Part shown: piece by piece, positions 57,701 to 64,000 of the stretch
Layout of the letters: every line of letters begins with the position of its first letter
Position numbering within the stretch: position 1 is the first letter of the stretch
Assembly: GCA_950097015.1 (NCBI GenBank)
Contig: CATNEN010000002.1
Coordinates: 9,067,501 to 9,131,500 of the forward strand
Length of the DNA stretch: 64,000 nt
Origin: Macrostomum hystrix
Taxonomy: Eukaryota; Platyhelminthes; Macrostomidae
Reading direction: 5' to 3'
Translations under genes and position numbers: made by a program
The notes under the pieces: generated by a model
Told to the model about the DNA's origin: nothing
Seen by the model: only the letters and a program-made list of their open reading frames with translations
The model's database searches: none

Positions 57701-60700
57701 TGAGCGTGGGCGGAGGTTTTAGAGTGAACGTGGGCGGAGGTTTTAGAGTGAACGTGGGCGGAGGTTTTAGAGTGAACGTGGGCGGAGGTCATCGAGGGAG
57801 TCTTGGCGGAGGTTTAGAGGGAGTGTGGGCGGAGGTTTAGAGGGAGTGTGGGCGGAGGCCATAGAGTGAGCGTGTGTGGAGGCCATAGAGTGAGCGTGTG
57901 TGGAGGCCATAGAGTGAGCGTGTGTGGAGGCCATAGAGTGAGCGTGTGTGGAGGCCATAGAGTGAGCGTGTGTGGAGGCCATAGAGTGAGCGTGTGTGGA
58001 GGCCATAGAGTGAGCATGGGCGAAAGTCATAGTGTGAGCGTTGGCGGAGGTAAAATATTTAAGTCTTTGTTGTGGTCATAAACTTTTATACTTTTTTTCG
58101 AAATGTGAATCTCAGCTGTCTGTTTGCGAATCTCCAGGTGAAATTCGCTCACCTGTGCGCAGCCGGTGACGAGATGCAGCGCAGGCTGGCAGCCAGTCCA
58201 GACAAGCAGAAGGCCATCAGCGCCCGCCTAGCCGCCCTGCGCAAAGACTGGGAGAAGCTGCAGCAACTGCTGAAGGCGCACCAGGTCAAGGTCACCGACA
58301 TCTTCGAGGCGCAGCAATTCTACGCGGCGGCAAACGAGGCCGAGGACTACATGAACGGCCTCATGCCTGTGGTGCGCAGTCGCGACCTTGGCCAGGACGT
58401 CGGCTCTGCCAGGGCCCTCCTAAAGCGCCTCGGCTACCTGCGCCAGGAGCTGGATAATTTTGGCCGCGGTGACAATGGCGAGCTCATTAACCTGCACCGC
58501 ATGGCCACCCTGCTGACTGAGGCCGCGGACAAGCACAAAATCGACGCCGCCAAGGTTGGCGAGGCCGCTGCTCAGCGCACCGATGCCGCCGATGCCGAAG
58601 AAGAGGAAGAAGACCCGCTGGTGTCCGTGGAGGAGCCCTACGAAGATACCGTGACCGAGACTCGGGTGGAGGACGCCGAGGAGACCCGCCGCGTGCAGCG
58701 AGTCATGGTCAACCACGCCTACCAGGTATATGAGGGCCTTAAAGTTGCACTTGTCACCCTGAACTCACCCACCTGAACTCGTCAACCTGAACTCACCGAC
58801 CTGAACTCTCCCGCCTGAACTCACCGACCTGAACTTTTCAATCTGAACTCTCCCGCCTGAACTCTCCCGCCTGAACTTGTCAACCTGAATTCTCCCACCT
58901 GAACTTGTCAACCTGAACTCACCGACCTGAACTTGTCAATCTGAACTCTCCCGCCTGAACTTGTCAACCTGAACTCACCGACCTAAGCTTGCCAACCTGA
59001 ACTCATTCACCTGAACTATTCAATCTGTAATCACCTGCTTGAAGCAGCACTTCCTTCCGCATTAACCAACTGTCCGCAAACCCTTCCAGGCCAGGGACCC
59101 GAAGCAGCGAGATCTGAGCGCCGAGAAAGGCGACATTTTTGAGCTGCTACAGAAGACAAACAATGACTGGTACTCAGTACGAGATCTAGACACCAACAAG
59201 CGTGGCTTCCTGCCTGCCATCTACCTGACCGAAATCTCGCCAGCCACCGTCACTGTGCGGGTGCCAAAGACTGTTGAAGTGCAGCGCAAGGTGGCCAAGA
59301 CCCGCATTGTGTACAAGCGCGCCTCCGAGATCAGCGGCGGTGCCAAAGCCGCGGCCGGCAAAGGCGCCAACAGCGCCGCCGGTAGGCGAAAGCGGGCCGC
59401 CGGCCTGACCCGAAGGCCGTCTCTGCGGACTGCGGAGACCTTGCATGCTGACAAGGAGAACATCGCCAAGAGGATGGACGAGGTCGACAATCAATTCGAG
59501 CAGCTGGTGCTGATGGCCAACAACCGGGCTGGCGATTTGCAGGTGAGGCAGCGGAAATTTCAGTCAGCTGATTTAGATTTCAGTCAGCTGATGCAGATTT
59601 CAGTCAGCTGATTTAGATTTCAGTCAGCTGATTTAGATTTCAGTCAGCTGATGCAGATTTCAGTCAGCTGATTTAGATTTCAGTCAGCTGATTTAGACTT
59701 CAGTCGGCTGATTTAGATTTCAGTCAGCTGATGCAGATTTCAGTCAGCTGATGCAGATTTCAGTCAGCTGATTTAGATTTCAGTCAGCTGATTTAGATTT
59801 CAGTCAGCTGATGCAGATTTCAGTCAGCTGATTTAGATTTCAGTCAGCTGATTTAGATTTCAGTCAGCTGATGCAGATTTCAGTCAGCTGATGCAGATTT
59901 CAGTCAGCTGATTTAGATTTCAGTCAGCTGATGCAGATTTCAGTCAGCTGATTTAGATTTCAGTCAGCTGATTTAGACTTCAGTCAGCTGATTTAGATTT
60001 CAGTCAGCTGATGCAGATTTCAGTCAGCTGATGCAGATTTCAGTCAGCTGATGCAGATTTCAGTCAGCTGATTTAGATTTCAGTCAGCTGATTTAGATTT
60101 CAGTCTGCTGATTTAGATTTCAGTCAGCTGATTTAGATTTCAGTCAGCTGATTTAGATTTCAGTCTGCTGATTTAGATTTCAGTCAGCTGATTTAGATTT
60201 CAGTCAGCTGATTTAGATTTCAGTTAGAAGATGCTTAATAATCAGCTGTTAACAGTTTCCCGTAAATGTTTTTTTACAATAGAAAGACACCCTCCCGCCC
60301 TCCCACCTCAGGACTCGGCCAGGCAGTACCAGTTCTTTCAGCTGGCCCTGGCTTTCCAGTCCTGGCTGTCGGATAAGGAGGCCGTGTTCGCCGCTGAGGA
60401 GTCGCTAGCCGACAATTCTGCTGCCATCAAGAAGCGCTACGAGAAGCACTTCCAGGAGATGGCAGCCAACAAGGCGCGCCTGGACGAGATCGACCAACTG
60501 GCCAAGGAGCTGCTGACAGAGCCGGCGAAATCTGCGGATATGAAGTCAGCTTTGAAGACCGGACAGGACAGGTGAGAATGCACTTTTTAAGTTTGTTCTT
60601 ATTCCCTTTAAAAAAAATGTACTTTTAAATTATTTAAATGTACTTTTCTATGCAAAAATATTTTTGCTTAACATCATACTTTACATACTACTCATCTCTG

Positions 60701-63700
60701 ATAGTATGTTTTCATAATACTGGCTAATATTTATTTATTTCCCTAGTGTACTTTTAAGTTGACGTGTACTTGTACGAAAAATGTACTATAATTAATCTCG
60801 TCCAATCTAAAACTGCAGTGTCGTTGACCGAGATCGAGTTAAGAATGTTCACCAAGATATTATGACAAGGTTAGTGATTACATCTGATTTTAATTATTGC
60901 CCTGTCAAAATGTGGGCCCTCAAAAACATGCACAATAGCAATAAATCCTAACTATTTGCAGATGGGAACGCTTAAACAAACTCAAGATTGCAAAGGAGAA
61001 GAAGCTGGCAGATTCCTCTAGGTGAGCTTTAAAAAGTCTACTGAAATTCTTAGCCAACCATAAACTACTGAAAGTAGGCTAAAATGCATGCGAATATTCG
61101 CCAATCTGTTTTCTAGCATTGAGCGCTTCGCCAAGCGCGCCCAGGAGGCCAAGGATCAGCTCGAGGAGAAGCGGGACCTCCTGGCCGAGTTCGTTGACCT
61201 AGGCTTCGATCAGGCCGCCAACGCCGGCCTAATCACCCGGCACAAGAACCTGCTGCGTGACTTGGACCTGCTGCGCAAACGAGTCGCCGAGCTGGACTAC
61301 GAGGGCCGCGCCATCAAGGAGGTCCATCCTGGCGAGGCTGCCTTCATTGACCAAAAACTCGGACAGCTGCATAAACTGCTGGATGAGGTGCGGCCCGTCA
61401 TCATCCCGTCCCTCTCCCACCCCTCTTTACCATAGACTACAAATCCCCCACCCCAACTCAACCCTCCCCGCTCAGGTGTCGGCCCTGGCCAATCAGCGTG
61501 ACGCCGACCTGTCCAACAAGCGCGACAAGCTGGCACTCGAAGCCGCCGCCAAAAAGGCCATGGACGAGCTGGAGAACGCCATCGAGGCCGTCCTGAGCAG
61601 CACCGCCTCCCTCCCAGACGGCTCCAACCGCAAGCGGCGGCCAACCCTGGGCGACATCTCCGACGAGGACATCGCCCACCTGCTGGCCCAGACTGAGGAT
61701 CTGGAGAAGGCGGTGGACAAACTGCTGGAGAAAAATCCCAATGATCCTCAGCTTCTAGCTTTGAAGGCCAAGCTGAAGGCGCGGCGCGAGGTAAAAACTG
61801 AGGATTTTCAGATTTCAGCACATATCTGAACGTTCATGACCTTCCTTGATGCCATCATCGCTATCATCGCCCCCTCAGGAGCTGGAGGCCGCCCAGGAAA
61901 AACGAAAGCGCGAACGCGACAACGCCGAGAATCTGCGCAAATACCTGCGCTCCGCCGACCAGCTGCTGACCAAGCTGAACAGCGTCGACACCCGCCTGGG
62001 CAACCTGCAGCCCGCCGACACCCCCGATCAGCTCCGGGCTCAGCTGACAGAGCTCGAGAGCGCAGCGGCCAAGCTCGACCAGTACGCCGAGACGGCTGAG
62101 GATCTCGCCGACCGCGGCAAGACCGTCCGAGCCACCTGCCAGCCTGCCGACGTCGAGAAGGTCGACGCCCGTATGCGTGCCCTTGACGAAGCCGTTGTCA
62201 AAGCCAAGGCGCGCTGCCACGCCAAGCGGGACGAGCTGCAGTCGGCCGCCGAGTTCGCCAGCTTCAAGGACCGAGCTGACGAGCTGGCCGAGTGGCTGGC
62301 CGAGAAGCGCATCACCGCGGAGGACCGGTCCCACCGGGACCTGGCCAACCTGCCGTCCAAGAAGCAGCGCCACCGTGCCTTCGAGGCCGAGTTAGCCGCC
62401 CACAAACCCACACTGGAAGGCCTTCGAAAAGTAAGCATTGATGTTGATATGGAGGGACAAAGACTACACTTTGGTGGACCTGGCATGGACAAAGGCTACA
62501 CTGTGTCTGGTCCTGGCATGGACAAAGACTACACTGTGTCTTGCCCTGGCATGGACAAAGACTACACTGTGTCTGGTCTACAATAATCACCACATAGTAT
62601 ACATTGTAGTCTATGTAGTGATTAATTCGTGAATTAGCTAATCACAAAGACCGACATCCCCCTCGGCCCGCATCACAGGACGCAGCGGACATGCAGGCGA
62701 TGAAGCACCCAAAGTCGGCGCAGGCGCAGGCCTACATGGAGCGGCTCGACAAGGCCTGGCGCGAGCTAGAGGACAAGACCGGGCAGAAGGGCGCCGAAAT
62801 TGACGAAGCTCTGCAAGAGGATGAGCTGCTGAAGGAGCTGAGCGAATGCGGCGACCTGCTCGACCGGCTGGACCGAGAGGCCGGTCGCACTGACGACGGC
62901 AAGGACCTCCGCAGTGCCAGGAACATGCTGGATAGGCAGAAGGTGAGCCGGCAGAGCATTCACAAGAAATGCGCATCACCCTACTCACGGAGTCAGAGAT
63001 CAGTAGTATAAAGCAGTAAATTGTTCCCTCAAACAATTGCAGAGCATGGAGGCCAGCCTGGGCCAGTGTGGCAAGCAGCTGGCCGACTTGGCCAAGCGCG
63101 GTGATTCGCTAGCCAAGCGGGGCCACTACGATGCTGACAAGATTCAGCAGGCCGTGCGGGACCGGCTAGCTGCGCTGAGCCGTCTGGAGCCCAAGATGGC
63201 GCAACGCCGCGCCCAGCTGGAGGAGGCGCTGGCCTACAGGCAGCTGGAGTTCGACAAGGAGCGCGAGGCCCAGTGGATTGACGAGCACTCGCCGAGAGCT
63301 CCGCAGGACGGCCAGTCAGACTGGCTGGGCCGCAGTCTGGATGAGGCGCAGATGCTGAAGCAGAAGCATGGCAACCTGCAGCACGAGGTGGACAACCACC
63401 GCCCTGCATTCGAGAAGGTGAATTTCTGTTGGAATTAAGCTTTCGATCAGTTGATTTTCTAAAATATCAAATTATCAAATTCGACGATTTTTTACAATGA
63501 CAAAAAATCCTGAAAAAAACAGAAAGATAAAATCCCCAGTCCAAAGATTTCCCACAGTGAGAAAATCCCCAGTCCACAGGTTTCCCACAATGAGAAAATC
63601 CCCAGTCCACTGGTTTCCCACAATTAAAAATCCTAATTAGTGTGTCTCCCACAATGTGCGATTCCCAAGTTCGTCAATTTCGTAACGGGGATATATTTTG

Positions 63701-64000
63701 TTGATCCATTCATAGTATCTGAAGACTCCTGCATCCCGCTCGTCCCGTCACTATCGCGCAGGTCCTGTCCGCTGCCAAGCAGCTCGCGGGCGCTGGCGGT
63801 CGCTACGCCAAGCCGGCAGCCGAGCTGGCCGACAATCTGCGCAGCCGCATCGGCCGCCTGGAGCAGTCTCTGGTGGCCCGGGACCGTCAGCTCCAGGCTG
63901 CCGTGGCTGTTCAGCAATACGCTGCCGACCTCGGTGACCTGGACCAGCGCCTGGCCGACTGCAGCATGGTGCTGAGCACACTGCCCGAAGCCAAGGATCC
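51527..64000 (+). CDS. SPTBN5: Beta-heavy spectrin, N-terminal part (17 exons, open at right edge)
   Basis: Membrane-skeleton protein that pairs with alpha-spectrin and binds actin. Exons: 51527-51721, 52728-53084, 53158-53633, 55999-56146, 56261-56785, 57132-57476, 58138-58725, 59090-59542, 60312-60571, 60819-60869, 60962-61021, 61117-61387, 61476-61790, 61879-62430, 62679-62942, 63043-63417, 63762 to the edge. All junctions are in phase and give 1824 residues so far. Tandem calponin-homology domains at about 23-140 and 155-265, spectrin repeats from about 300, an acidic stretch and an SH3 domain at about 865-930 (KGDIFELLQKTNNDWYSV, RGFLPAIYL), then more repeats. CH-CH plus SH3 near repeat 5 distinguishes beta-heavy (karst/SPTBN5) from ordinary beta-spectrin. 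A few splice choices, notably exons 10 and 11, rest on phase and repeat pattern alone. Confidence 0.9.
51750..52590 (+). repeat. 30-bp minisatellite in spectrin intron 1
   Basis: About 28 copies built on tctggtttgtgattggtcct. Most units contain ATTGGT, the inverse of a CCAAT box. The period keeps frames open on both strands. Confidence 0.95.
53780..54045 (+). repeat. 32-bp minisatellite in spectrin intron 3
   Basis: About 8 copies built on gaggtttccagcaaatctac with tcattcat spacers. Confidence 0.9.
54690..54935 (+). mobile_element. tRNA-derived SINE in spectrin intron 3
   Basis: Head with A-box-like tagcctagttgtcagagag and B-box gggagttcgattc, then a body shared with 50715-50935 (agacact, gttcaccc, tgttaac). 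Confidence 0.65.
55340..55978 (+). repeat. 20/17-bp minisatellite in spectrin intron 3
   Basis: Over 30 copies of catccaacctgacaccctct, with a shorter 17-bp form (catccaacctgacactct) interspersed. It stops within about 20 bp of the exon 4 acceptor. Confidence 0.9.
56800..57060 (+). repeat. Degenerate gggcggag repeats in spectrin intron 5
   Basis: Irregular copies of gggcggagatcat; related to the regular 24-bp arrays in the next intron. Confidence 0.6.
57530..58040 (+). repeat. 24-bp minisatellite in spectrin intron 6, two subtypes
   Basis: About 11 copies of gtgggcggaggttttagagt-type units, intermediates near 57790-57850, then about 8 of gtgtgtggaggccatagagt-type units with the same 24-bp period. 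Confidence 0.9.
58757..59035 (+). repeat. 14-15-bp minisatellite in spectrin intron 7
   Basis: Around 18 copies of acctgaactcaccg and related forms. It begins about 30 bp after the exon 7 donor. Confidence 0.85.
59090..59542 (+). CDS. SPTBN5: Spectrin exon 8, most of the SH3 domain and a basic linker
   Basis: Carries SAEKGDIFELLQ, DWYSV and GFLPAIYLTEI of the SH3; its first strand (VNHAYQ) is encoded at the end of exon 7, so intron 7 splits the domain. After the SH3 comes a Gly/Ala/Arg/Lys-rich linker (AGRRKRAAGLTRR). Confidence 0.85.
59556..60228 (+). repeat. 20-bp minisatellite in spectrin intron 8
   Basis: About 33 copies of cagtcagctgatttagattt; each contains the E-box CAGCTG, and tttag/gcag variants alternate irregularly. 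Confidence 0.95.
62475..62582 (+). repeat. 33-bp minisatellite in spectrin intron 14
   Basis: Three to four copies built on ggcatggacaaagactacac. Confidence 0.85.
63525..63640 (+). repeat. 33-bp minisatellite in spectrin intron 16
   Basis: About three copies built on gagaaaatccccagtccac and tttcccaca. Confidence 0.85.

Noticed and set aside
57430-58081. Frames rich in Val-Gly-Gly-Gly or His-Ser repeats
   Set aside because: Reading of the 24-bp intron 6 minisatellite on either strand.

Overview
The window is nuclear DNA of an animal. Genes are split by GT-AG introns, exons are GC-rich in an AT-rich background, and LTR, LINE, SINE and TIR-type mobile elements, a higher-order satellite and many minisatellites are present. 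The gene content (a beta-heavy spectrin and STING proteins without membrane helices) and the repeat-packed introns suggest a non-vertebrate bilaterian, perhaps a spiralian such as a mollusc or flatworm. The species cannot be fixed from the sequence.

Layout. 1-2 kb: AT-rich DNA plus a decayed remnant of a STING-paralogue last exon. 2.4-31.4 kb (minus strand): STING-A, which I assemble as seven coding exons (757 codons). Its intron 6 holds a complete, young Ty3/gypsy element inserted exactly in a splice donor. Its 19.7-kb intron 3 holds a 116-bp satellite (four arrays, about 75 units, 10-mer higher-order repeats) and, on the plus strand, a five-exon gene at 22.9-28.2 kb. That nested gene encodes two zinc fingers, a tyrosine-recombinase-like domain and a C-terminal PWWP-like domain (1072 aa). 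33.4-38.6 kb (minus strand): STING-B, a head-to-tail paralogue with the same exon phases and about 750 codons; LINE fragments lie in its intron 6. 38.7-51.5 kb: gene-poor DNA with SINE heads, decayed lectin/PAN-type genes, a perfect palindrome, a 688-bp TIR element with a 9-bp target duplication, and a 79-bp satellite. 51.5-64 kb (plus strand): the first 17 exons of a beta-heavy spectrin gene, running off the right edge.

The most interesting content is the STING pair. Each protein has an N-terminal TIR-like alpha/beta domain, a clear STING cyclic-dinucleotide-binding domain with ligand-contact residues kept, a second TIR-like alpha/beta domain and a conserved C-terminal domain I cannot name. 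None of them has transmembrane helices. This resembles the TIR-STING fusions known from bacteria and oysters, with an added C-terminal half. Nearly every long intron in the window carries its own private minisatellite, several of which repeat a transcription-factor-like motif.

Exon boundaries were read by eye from splice signals. They are supported because reading phases match at every junction and because the two STING paralogues share intron positions.
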